From Rhizophagus clarus (lineage: Eukaryota > Glomeromycota > Glomeromycetes > Glomerales > Glomeraceae), in NCBI GenBank assembly GCA_015698045.1, contig BLAL01000194.1, positions 1,054,001-1,118,000 of the forward strand: DNA of 64,000 nucleotides, read 5' to 3'. Shown one piece after another: positions 11,961 to 21,832 of the stretch. Position 1 is the first letter of the stretch; every line of letters starts with the position of its first letter. The notes under the pieces are model-generated. The model ran no database searches. It worked only from the letters and a program-made list of their open reading frames with translations, and had not been told where the DNA came from. The position numbers were made by a program, and so were the translations under genes.

Positions 11961-13570
11961 ATGAATCACGAACTTAATCAAAATTTAACTAATGATTTAT
12001 CACATTTAATTAAAGATACAAACAAATGTGATGTAAAAATTAGAGTTGGAAAAAAACCAAATATTAAAGAATTTAAGGCACATTCTTCTATTTTATCTTC
12101 CAAGTCAATTTATTTTAAAAAAGCATTTTCTGAACAATCAACAAAAAAAGAAGATGGATTTTTTATTTCCGATCAACCTAATATTTCTCCTACAGTGTTT
12201 GAGCTTCTTATAAAGTAAGTTTATTTTAATAGTATTTAATTTATTACCGTAAAACAACTAAAATTTATTATTTGTTATTTTAAGTTATTTTATCTAACAT
12301 ATAAATATATCGTATATATAGTCATATTTATTCAGGAACATTATCTGTTAATAATAATGAAATTAGCCTTGTTGATGTTTTAGTTACATCTTACGAGATT
12401 GAATTACTCGAAATTATTACACAACTCGAAAAACGGTTGCTTGAAGATAAATCAGTCTGGAAACTTCCAAAGGATTTTATTACGCTATGTCAACATGATC
12501 CTCCCATTAATTTATTTCAATTTGCGGTAGAATTAGTGTGTGAAAATCCTAAATTTATTTTTAACAGATCTAAAGAATTTTTAAACTTGAAAGAAAAACA
12601 TCTAATCCAGATTTTGAAATGCGATAAACTTAAGCTGGAAGAAATCGAAATTTGGGATTATTTAATTAAATGGGGAATAAAAAATACTGATTATGAAAAT
12701 TCGGTTAAATGGACGCCATTAGATTTTAGTGAACTTGAAAAAACTTTGCATAATTGTATTCCTTACATTCGATTTTCTCAAATGTCTCCTAAAGTATTTG
12801 ATCAACTTAGAAAACAATTTAAAAGTATTCTACCGGAAGATCTCGTTAATGATGTTTTACAATATTTTTCGGATCCTAATTCCAAACCTTTATTAAAAAA
12901 TTTACCATCAAGAGTATCTGGATATCCTCTTGATTCTAAAATAATTAACGCCAAAGACTTAACAATAATAGCAAGTTGGATTGATAAGAAAAAAGGAATT
13001 CCTTATCGTTTAAAAGAAATACCTTTTAAATTTAAGCTTATTTATCGTGCTAGTCGAGAAGGATTTAATACCAAAAAATTTCATGAATATTGTAATAATA
13101 AAGGGCCAACAGTTGTTTTCATTAAAGTTCGAAATTCAGGAGAAATAATTGGTGGGTATAATCCGTTAGATTGGCGTTGTATTAAGGAACTAGAAGATAA
13201 AAAAAGTAATAGAATAACATCTGAACCTTACATTGATTATGAATGTGAAACATCAAATAGTTTTATATTTTCATTATTATCCTTAACAAATGGAGTAATT
13301 CCCGTATTAAGCCGCGTCACTTCTAAGAAAAAAGCAATTATCTGGAGCGAAAACAGAGGACCGTGCTTTGGTTTACAAGATTTGTGGATCCATCAGAGTA
13401 GTTCAGGTTGTAGGAGCAAACAAAAATCTTACGAAAAGGAAATTATTAATAAAGAAACCTTTGAGATAGAAGAATATGAAGTATTTCAAATTATCGATGA
13501 GAGATTCTCTATCTCTAAATTTATTAAGAAAAAATTCAATTATATTGGAAGAAGTATTGAGAAAAAGTGA
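11961..13570 (+). CDS. BTB-BACK-TLDc protein, copy E
   Basis: Exons 11961-12214 and 12322-13570, with a GTAAGT...TATAG intron of 107 nt, give 500 residues. The domain order is as in copy C, but the protein ends shortly after the TLDc domain (IGRSIEKK) with no membrane segment, making it the shortest full copy. Residue changes relative to the others include CNNKGPTVVFIKV in place of CDNKGPTVVIIKV, and WSENRGPCFG in place of WC. The ATG is fixed by alignment of MNHELNQNL with its paralogues. Confidence 0.9.
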
Positions 13571-13624
13571 GAAAGGATAGGAGAAAGGTTGAGGAAAAAA
13601 AGACAAGTCTTAGATCAGGGATCC

Positions 13625-14215
13625 CAAATTTTTATTCAGAAGTAATATAAAAAGTGTTTTTTACATCGGTGTTTTCCGATATTTTCAGATCCTAATTCTA
13701 AACCTTTATTAAATAATTTACTTTTAAAATATCTTCTGTATATTCTCTTAACTAAAAAAAATAATTAAAGCTAAAAATGTAGCAATAATATTGCAACGTT
13801 AAAAAAAAAAAAAAAGTATTTCTTATCGTTTTAAGATATACCTTCTAAAATCTACCACGCTAATCAAAATGGTTTTCATCATTAGCACGACGTGTCATAA
13901 ATGATGTTCTCTTTATACCATCGGATAAATTTTAGGAAATTTCTCTTCTTTTGATTTTTAAGATACAGAGCATCTATTATCATTAAAGTTCGGAATTCGG
14001 GGGACCGTTTGGCGTAATGTTAAATTAGTAGAAGATAAAGTTGATTGGTTTACAAAATTTGTGATAAGATCTGGTAAGAGTAAATAAAAAGTCCTACGAT
14101 AAGAAAACGTAGGGTGTTTCAAATTATCAATAAGAAATTCTCTCCCTTTAATTAAGCTCATTAAAAAAATTTCTAATTTTGTTTGGAGATATATTTAATT
14201 TTATTTTATTAGGAA
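13625..14215 (+). pseudogene. Truncated sixth TLDc copy (copy F)
   Basis: A series of blocks in the right order match the TLDc half of the neighbours: the SDPNSKPLL region (near 13690), the IPYRLKDIP region after an A-run (near 13820), the IIIKVRNSG region (near 13980, with the GGYNPL part deleted), the GLQDLW region (near 14045) and the EVFQIINK end (near 14115). There are many small deletions and stops. The BTB and BACK parts are missing. Confidence 0.7.
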
Positions 14216-15427
14216 AAGATTAATGAGGAAAGCTAAAGAAGGACAAGAAAAAGATTACTTCATTAGTTTTAATCCCATATTTCGTTGAAATCATATTTAA
14301 TCAGTAAATATTTAGCCTTTCCTGATCTAGTTTATTAAAGAATTTTTTGAAAATTTTATGGCATATTTGTTCGATAAATAATTTTTGTGGTTACGCTAAT
14401 AACGTGCTCAATTGAAGCCGTTAGTTATATCAATTTAGATGAAAAAATACGTTTGTCTTGGATTCAAATAAAATGCTCTTATCCAACAATACTGCCGTAC
14501 GTGCATGATGACGAACGATAAATGATGCAACTTTTGCATTTACTATAGTAATTTTACTGTAGGTGACATTTAAAAGGAATGATAATGCCTCATATCTGTC
14601 TTGCTGTTTAAGAATAATCGATGAGAATGTAACTGGCTATGTGAAACATGAAGCAAGCTAGACAGTTCAATGCAGTTAAAGGATCTATACTTGGAGTTAA
14701 TGTTTAAATGCATATTTAAAAAAAAAATACGACTTACTCTCTCGATATTTACGACGGTATTACATCCGAAGCTTTTAAGACATAATCTTATAAATCATAT
14801 CTCTCCTGTGCATAATTATAGTATATTCAATTGTAGGCCTCGTGAGACGCCTTACTGCCATTCAAAATCATTTATGATGGAAATTTAATCATATGATTTG
14901 GGCGAATGTAATACATTCTTTTTTCCGAGCCCAATATTTTCTGTCATGTGAGACTAACCCATCTGAGCTAAGCGATGTGATTGATGATAAGAATGACGAG
15001 CTTGTAGAAAAGAATGCATAAGTGTTAGTAAATCCTCTTGCACAAAGTTCAAGCACATATACAACATAAATATTATTGGTCAATTGATTTTTGATTCAAT
15101 AATTGTAGAAGGATGAAACAACTACCATTCAATTCGTCTTAATGAGACGAATATTCAAACTTAACATTATTAGCACCGCAAGTATCAACAATCAAACAAA
15201 CGAATCATTTGAAATTTGGCCGGTGAAACGGCTGGAACGGTTAAACTAATTTTGCTGCTGGATTTGAATCCTTAGTTAAAGTAAATTTAATCTTTTTTAG
15301 TAGTTGAAATTTTTTAGGCGAGAAATCGGGATGAAAATATATGTAGCGTAATTTATTAGTAGGTGAGAAAGGAATTTCAGAATGAATTACTTAATTTGAT
15401 AATTATTAAGCAAATAACTTGTTTTTT
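14216..15427. other. Intergenic between the BTB-TLDc array and the small membrane-protein array
   Basis: No supported gene. Near 14435 a block TTTAGATGAAAAAATACG repeats one near 11312, a further piece of duplicated flank. Short frames at 14670-14888 and 14889-15083 have no recognisable content. Confidence 0.5.
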
Positions 15428-15515
15428 ATCAAGAATTCACACTAATTTAGATTAAATTTACCAATTTATAATTTTTACCGAAAATAATTTGTATCACAAC
15501 GGGTATAAATAAAAT
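15428..15515 (+). promoter_or_regulatory. Bipartite upstream element 1
   Basis: First half ATCAAGAATTCACACTAATT; second half GTATCACAACGGGTATAAAT (15490-15509). Both halves recur at similar spacing near 16915, near 17485 and, more diverged, near 16020, each before a small membrane-protein gene or its remnant. Confidence 0.55.
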
Positions 15516-15638
15516 GGGTATAAATAAAAATTTGGTTGAAAAAAAAAAAAAAAAATTTTTTTTCTCATTTTCAATTTTTTTTTTAAAAAAAAGAATAATA
15601 AACTTTTTTTGCTGAACGTACCAAATATATATATATAT

Positions 15639-15905
15639 ATGATGGATTATTGTCATTATTATTTTAACAAGACAAAAAAATATATTGAAAAAAATCCAAT
15701 AAAAGTAACACTTATTGCTTTAACTTTGATAATAACATATAAACAACGAAATTTTTTACGTGATAGAATATTACTTGTAACATACGCAATTCTTGGTAAT
15801 GACCATCAAATCACATTAAATTACATTAAAAAACATGGGTTGAAAATCGAACAAATTAAAATTGAAAATGGAGGTTGGTTTAGTTGGGTACGTTTGCCAT
15901 GGTAA
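15639..15905 (+). CDS. Small single-pass membrane protein, family member 1
   Basis: 88 residues, intronless. I do not recognise the family. A polar N-terminus (KKYIEKNP) leads to a hydrophobic stretch at about residues 23-34. A basic segment then carries the family signature, an Arg at 43 and Asn-Asp at 54-55 with ten residues between (RILLVTYAILGND). The C-terminus is Trp/Pro-rich (GGWFSWVRLPW). Members 2 and 3 downstream have the same layout and the same R-x10-[ND]-D spacing. Two adjacent ATG codons (15639 and 15642) are possible starts. The leader is A/T-rich, and the bipartite element lies about 130-210 bases upstream. Confidence 0.6.
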   Translation: MMDYCHYYFNKTKKYIEKNPIKVTLIALTLIITYKQRNFLRDRILLVTYAILGNDHQITLNYIKKHGLKIEQIKIENGGWFSWVRLPW

Positions 15906-16017
15906 TGTGCTCGTTTGAAAAAAAAGCATTGGATATTTGGGGTTAAATCATTTAAAAAAAAAAAACATGTTAAAATTAGCAGTTAAGAATTTTTTTTTTT
16001 TTAAAAAAACACGTTTT

Positions 16018-16072
16018 TCATCAAGAAATCTCCCTAATTAGTCTTCAGTCATGATTTGTATTACAAATTTCG
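16018..16072 (+). promoter_or_regulatory. Bipartite upstream element 2 (diverged)
   Basis: CATCAAGAAATCTCCCTAAT followed by TTTGTATTACAAATTTCGAT. The first half is well kept; the second keeps TTGTATTACAA but lacks the CGGGTATAAAT part. Confidence 0.45.
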
Positions 16073-16279
16073 ATACACAAACGAATAAATGGATGATAAA
16101 TTCCAAATTTTGAAATAAAAAAAATTTCTTTCTTTCCATTTTTAAAACGCGAATTCTACAAAAAAGAATTCTTCTTAAACGATTCAACTTTTGAAGAATT
16201 AAAACCATATATAAATATATATATTAAACAAATTTTACGAATTTTTCATATAAACAGCTCAACTTTCGAAAAAAATATA

Positions 16280-16606
16280 ATGAATATCTCTAACAATTTT
16301 GTAAATTATTTAAATACAGAATCTCAAGTTTTGTTGGGAAAAATATCAAGAATTTATCGGGAGAAAATTCAAGAGTTTGTTGGGAAAAAATTCAAGTATT
16401 TGTTGAGAAAAAGTGTAATAATATCTATTATTTGTATTTTATTATCATGGGTATTATATAGAACAACAACATTACCTAAGAGAATATCAATTATATATTG
16501 TGCCATTACTGGTGATGACGAGAAAATCCATAGGTTGAATCATCAACTACTAGACCGGCAGTGGGCGCCTTGCGGATGTTATCCACTTTGCCAATGCAGA
16601 AACTAA
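16280..16606 (+). CDS. Small single-pass membrane protein, family member 2
   Basis: 108 residues, intronless, family unrecognised. A longer N-terminus (about 44 residues with IYREKIQEFVGKKFK) precedes a transmembrane segment at about 45-60 (SVIISIICILLSWVLY). The signature KRISIIYCAITGDD has Arg68 and Asp79-Asp80. The C-terminus is unusual in having four cysteines in its last 11 residues (CGCYPLCQC), which members 1 and 3 lack, so it could bind metal or form disulfides. Confidence 0.6.
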   Translation: MNISNNFVNYLNTESQVLLGKISRIYREKIQEFVGKKFKYLLRKSVIISIICILLSWVLYRTTTLPKRISIIYCAITGDDEKIHRLNHQLLDRQWAPCGCYPLCQCRN

Positions 16607-16914
16607 TAAACTGTTGGGTGGGTGAACTAGTAAAATTCCAAATATACAATTTAGAGAATTTGATTATGTAATTTTATTATGCAGCCAGTTTGTTTTTAAT
16701 GTATTGATATTTATTAAATAAACTGTTATTGCATAAATATCTTATCTTTGATACTTTTGATGCACTACGTCATTTAGGCATATATCATTATTTTTATAGG
16801 TAAAAAGAAGCTTAAAAGAAGCTTATATGAAGCATAATTTTGGACGTCTGCATAATCGGGTAAGGGGGCTGAAAAATTCATCGAACTGCGTAACTTTTAT
16901 TTAAAAACTTGTTT
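16607..16914. other. Intergenic
   Basis: No gene seen between members 2 and 3. Confidence 0.5.
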
Positions 16915-16976
16915 CATCAAGAATTTACACTAATAAAGGTTAATTATGTCTTTAATTTACAACGGGTATAAATTTA
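16915..16976 (+). promoter_or_regulatory. Bipartite upstream element 3
   Basis: CATCAAGAATTTACACTAAT and then TTTACAACGGGTATAAATTT, about 140 and 90 bases before the ATG of member 3. Confidence 0.55.
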
Positions 16977-17057
16977 AATTCTGTGAAAAAAAAAAAACAT
17001 TTAAATTTTTTTCTTTTTTGAAAAAATTCTTAAAAATTCATTCCGAAGAATTATATA

Positions 17058-17360
17058 ATGAATTATATTAACGAAATCAATAGGCTTGTGGAATCTTTTA
17101 GGGGACATGAACGTCATATCGATGAATTTGTTAGGAGAAATCCAAAAATAGTGAAGATGGTAATAATACTTTTAACAATCTTATTACTACCATTACCACC
17201 ATATATTTGGTATCGAAGAAAAACAATAATTAGGAGAGTGATACTTATTTATCACGTTATTAAAAGTGATGACCGTCTAATCATTGATTTAAAAAAGAGT
17301 TTGGACCGCATCATTACACCCCCTTGGCCTTGGAGTTTGATATCGAATAAACAAAAATGA
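17058..17360 (+). CDS. Small single-pass membrane protein, family member 3
   Basis: 100 residues, intronless, family unrecognised. The N-terminal 30 residues are polar with HIDEFVRRNPK, which parallels KKYIEKNP in member 1 and IQEFVGKKFK in member 2. The transmembrane segment is at about 31-52. Arg60 and Asp71-Asp72 (RVILIYHVIKSDD) have the same spacing as the other members. The tail has PPWPWSL. Topology is undecided: positive charges flank both sides of the hydrophobic stretch. Confidence 0.62.
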   Translation: MNYINEINRLVESFRGHERHIDEFVRRNPKIVKMVIILLTILLLPLPPYIWYRRKTIIRRVILIYHVIKSDDRLIIDLKKSLDRIITPPWPWSLISNKQK

Positions 17361-17480
17361 AGGTTGCATTAATGGTTACTTCTGGTGTTGGATTGGTGAT
17401 TACATCTGGTAAATTAAATGTTGGGTTTTCGAAATTCATGATTGAATCTCAGAATTACGTAATTTAAAGCAAGAAACTTG

Positions 17481-17545
17481 TTTTCTTCAAGAATTTTCAC
17501 GAATTTAGAATTTTTTATTGTATTACAACCGGTATATATATATAT
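17481..17545 (+). promoter_or_regulatory. Bipartite upstream element 4
   Basis: CTTCAAGAATTTTCACGAAT and TTGTATTACAACCGGTATAT, in the same order as elements 1 and 3. What follows is not an intact family member but a minisatellite. Confidence 0.5.
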
Positions 17546-17670
17546 CAATAAAATACTTATTGTTTTTCTTTTCTTTCGATTTACGTATCATCATTTTATA
17601 AATTTTTTTTTTTCTGAAAAATTCTTTCGAATTATAAATTATTCACGGTTATTGTGGTAGATGATGTGAA

Positions 17671-17850
17671 TAAATTAAATTCGCCATTCGCCGAGAAATT
17701 AGGCAATTTGAAAAATTCCATATTCGCCGAAAAATTAAGTAGCTTGAAAAAATTCCAAATTCTTCGAGAAATTGAGCAACTTGAAAAATTCCAAATTCGT
17801 CGAGTGAACAACTTGAAAAATTCCAAATTCGTCGAGAAATTGAGTATACC
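17671..17850. repeat. Minisatellite of about 36-bp units
   Basis: Five imperfect units, each containing TTGAAAAATTCC followed by an ATTCGCCGAG-type block; units measure about 32-37 bases. The plus frame is open (LGNLKNSIFAEKLSSLKKF...) but begins only at GTG (17654). By position after upstream element 4, the start codon expected near 17643 reads ATT instead of ATG. Confidence 0.7.
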
Positions 17851-17872
17851 TGTAGCCGTAATTAGGTCATAA

Positions 17873-20800
17873 CATACTTCTCAACGGTACGTTGCTCACA
17901 TGAATCAATGAGAATTAAATTGGGTAATAATGAGAAAAATCGAAGCAAATAAATAGATTGGAAATGCGGGAGTAGAATCGAAATCTTTCATTTTAAAAAA
18001 AAAAACAATAGAATTTATTCCAAGAAAGAAAAAAGGGGAAAGATAAACAAAGGAGAAAGATAAATAATATATCCTTTTTAGTTAAAGTTTAATAAATTTC
18101 ACACATGAAATTTTGGGGGAAATTTCAATAGAATTTTCGCAAAAATATAATTACCGGAAATCAAAAATCAATGTTCTAGCATGAGAAAGTTTTAAACTCA
18201 AAAAGAAATAGAATAGGGGTGAAACCCTTTTTGTTTTCTTTCGTTTCAAAGATTTACATAAATGATATGCAAAAAATACCGAATTGCAGACAATTAATTA
18301 TATTATTTGTAATCTTTTCGTCGTAGATATAGATATACCGAATGTGGCTTATCAAAAAAAAAAAAAGTTTTAGCATTCACATTTGGAAAATTTTTTATAC
18401 AGGTAAGGGATAGAATATTACATCATAAGAATTAAATGAATAGTCACTTTTTTGTAAATCTGATTTGGATTACAACGGGGTAAATTAAATTAATTCTAGA
18501 ATAATAATATTTTATAATAAAACCTTTTCCCGTAACATCTTATTTCCATAAAATTTACTTTTTTTGGATTCTTTGGTAAAAGAAAAGAAAAACAGATCAT
18601 TCTATGTTTCAAAGGTTCTCAAGTTGTAACACTATAAACAATAACACTAAATTTCATTAGATTTCGAATAATATGACACCACACAACTTGCTTAACGTAG
18701 TAAGTACATTGTGTTGTATATATTATGCAATTCGGAAAAACACAAAACTCAACAAACAAATCTTTTTAAAAATTCATCTTTATTCTATTTTTAAAAAAAT
18801 TAAAAAAAAAAAAAATTTATAAAAAATATTACGTAATATTAGAAATACTTTTTTTTTTTTTCTTTTTAACAAAAATGTGAAAGAAATTACCATACCTAAT
18901 AATATTATTAGTTTGTAAACCAAACACCAAGATATTGGTATCTGCAAGATGATTATATTATGCATTCCGGAGAGTTACATGTTACTGCATGCGCCTCTTT
19001 TCTATAAACAAAAAATGCTTTTTAAAGATAATGAGATAACTTAACAGGTAAATTGTCTAGTCAATTAAAGGATAATTTTAGGCAAAACCGCTTAAAAAAT
19101 ATTAGAAACATTTTATATGCAATTTGGAACATCTGATCCTTATCCATGGGTAAAAAGTGTGAAAATGTGAAATTTGTGTACGGGCTGAAGCATTTGTTTG
19201 TGATAAATAATAAACAATGCATTTAATTAACTGGATTTAAAGCAGGAATTATAGCGGAAAAACCTACAAATCATAATAGTGGTTTCCCGTATCTTTAAAG
19301 AAAAACAAGGGAAATATTTTTTGCATTAAAATTTTGCATTTTTATTTATAATTAAAAAATCAATTGATCACAAGCTTAATATTGTATATTCTAATCTTCC
19401 ATAAAACATTCTATTTGTTGTTTATTTATTGCATTAAATATTTTTTTATTTTTTTATTTTTTTTTTTTTTACTTTTATATATATATAGTATATATATATA
19501 TATTTTTTTTTTATAGCGCGATTCCGTCCTTCCTAAATTTCTCCGAATGATATATTTTTTAATTAAGATCTTCATCACTTCAATTGTGTCATCATCTGAG
19601 TGATAAATCCGGAGTTACTAAATTAAAATTGTCCGGTGAATGAGCCAACCGATGATCTTTATAAATTTGGGGAAAAACAGAATATTCGAAATTTCAAGCA
19701 TATATATTTATTTATATTGTACTGTTTATATATATATATTTATATTTTTATTTATTTATTTTTTAAATAAATTTTTTTTTTTTTTTATAGTTTTTTTTTG
19801 ACATTTTTTTTTTTTTTTCTTGCTTTCTCGATAACAATTCCTTGGCATGGATTATCGGATTACCGGAATCGTAACACGTGTCATCAAGTTACCAATTATT
19901 CAAGCAGTTAATTTCATGACTACATTTCTGGGTTCTTTCATAATCTTATTAATCTTTCTTTTAAATTATTATTTATATCGTACAAGTTTATAACTGGTCT
20001 ATATTCGGCAAAATATCTTATGTCATGTAATAAATATTTGGTTTTTTTAAATAACACAGAAAGGAAATTACGAGAACGTTACGATATTACACAATGTTAT
20101 TCTTTACGATATTTGGAGATTCATCATTCATTGTTACTTTTCCGAGATTTTTCCATGATTTAAAATTGGTCTCGCCGGCGTTTTCCTTCTTTAGTGATAC
20201 TTACCTCTTTAATAAATTTGTCGCAACCCTTTTCTTAGTATTTTTTGTTCATGAGTAGGGCTAAAAATCGTACTACGTTATCAATTTTTTTTTTTTTATT
20301 GCGCAATGAAATAAAAATTTTCACGTTCTCTTGCTTGGTAGGTATTCACATAAATAAAATATTTAATCTAAACTTTATTTGTAATCTGCTCATTTTCTTG
20401 GCATTTTAGGTAACTTTTATTGTTGGAAATTGGTATCACCCCACGAGATCTTCCTTACATTGGGAAATAATTTCGTTACCTTCTATAGGTTTCTTATTTT
20501 TTCCAGAATATTAAATGGAAACACCGCCACAACTTATCTTCAAAACAAGGCTTTCTTCCATTTCCTTTAAATATTTTACCCTCTTTTTTCACATTTTTTC
20601 ACATTTTTTTCGTAAAAAATATAATTTATATATATATATTTTTTCTTCTAAATTTTTTAATTCCTCTTTTCTTTTTTTTTCTTTTTTTTTTTTTTTTTTA
20701 CTTGAAATTTTTTATTCAAGGGTTCGATACTATTATTAGCCTTGTTATTTAACCTTCTAAACGCCCATAAAGACTTCTTTTTTACAATAAGGTGAATCCT

Positions 20801-21024
20801 ACCGGGCATTCCGAAACCGATCTCCTAAAAAAAAAAAATTTTTTTTTTTTAATAGTAACCAAATATAAAAAAAAAAAAAAAAATTTTTTTTTTTTTATGT
20901 AATATTATTTACACTGACATTCTAAATATTTCTAATATAAATTTTTTTTTTTTATACTTAACTAAAATTAATAATATATATATATATATAATAATAATTA
21001 TTAATAAACTCTTATAAATATAGC
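17873..21024. other. Intergenic, with an orphan half-element near 18465
   Basis: No gene seen. GGATTACAACGGGGTAAATT at 18467-18486 resembles the second half of the small-gene upstream element, with no family member after it. From about 19440 onward there are frequent long T-runs and A-run/T-run junctions. Confidence 0.5.
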
Positions 21025-21037
21025 GAATATTCTCGAC
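21025..21037 (+). promoter_or_regulatory. Possible heat-shock element
   Basis: GAATATTCTCGAC fits nGAAnnTTCnnGAAn in eight of nine core bases, about 800 bases before the HSF-type gene. Chance matches are frequent in AT-rich DNA. Confidence 0.3.
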
Positions 21038-21644
21038 TTGACCTTTTTTTTTTTTTTTTGATAACCATCAAAAAAAAAAAAATTTTATTATTTGGCATAT
21101 ATCCCACAAATTCCCACTTCATATGATAAATTTTTTTTTTTTATATATACTATTTTTTTTCAAAAAGTGTATATTTTTTAGGTTTGATGCAACACACATA
21201 ATATCCTTAAGAAAAAAAAATCCGGACTCATTGATGGTAAAATTAAAAAAAAAAAAAAAAATAAATATATAAAAAAATCGAATCATCTAATCATTAAATT
21301 TTAAAATATATAAAGACAAGTTTAAGTTTGACATTCAAAAAATTTTCTCGTGTATTTTTTTTTTTTCCATATAGGTAAATCGGTAAACGTTAAATGTATA
21401 ATTTTCCTTTATCATCACCTATTTCAGCCGTCAAACCATAATTCTTCTTTTTTAACAATTAGTATATATAAATAAAACCACAAAAAAAAAAATTTTTTTT
21501 TTTTTCTGGGAAAAATAAACGAAAAAGCACAAGTTTTGTTATAAATATTCCTTTTTGTGTTGTCCATTTTTTCTTATAATTTTCTATTTTTATTCTTTTT
21601 TTTTTTTTTTTTTTTACTTCTTTCAGACTTAGATATTCCCCGGT

Positions 21645-21652
21645 TTCGAGAA
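21645..21652 (+). promoter_or_regulatory. Possible partial heat-shock element
   Basis: TTCGAGAA is two inverted GAA units, with another TTC one base out of register downstream. It is about 185 bases before the HSF-type start codon, suggesting possible autoregulation. Confidence 0.3.
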
Positions 21653-21832
21653 TATTTCTAAAAAACTTTCCTTAAAAAAAAACTTATTCCTTTTTTTTGC
21701 CATTCCCTATTTTTTTTTTTTTTTTTTGAAAAAGAGTTTTCCCGCAGTTTATTCCTTTTTATTTACAAAGGCTTTCTCGCCAACCTGGCTCCAGACATAT
21801 CCGACAACACTATCAATAATTTTAAGCCCATT

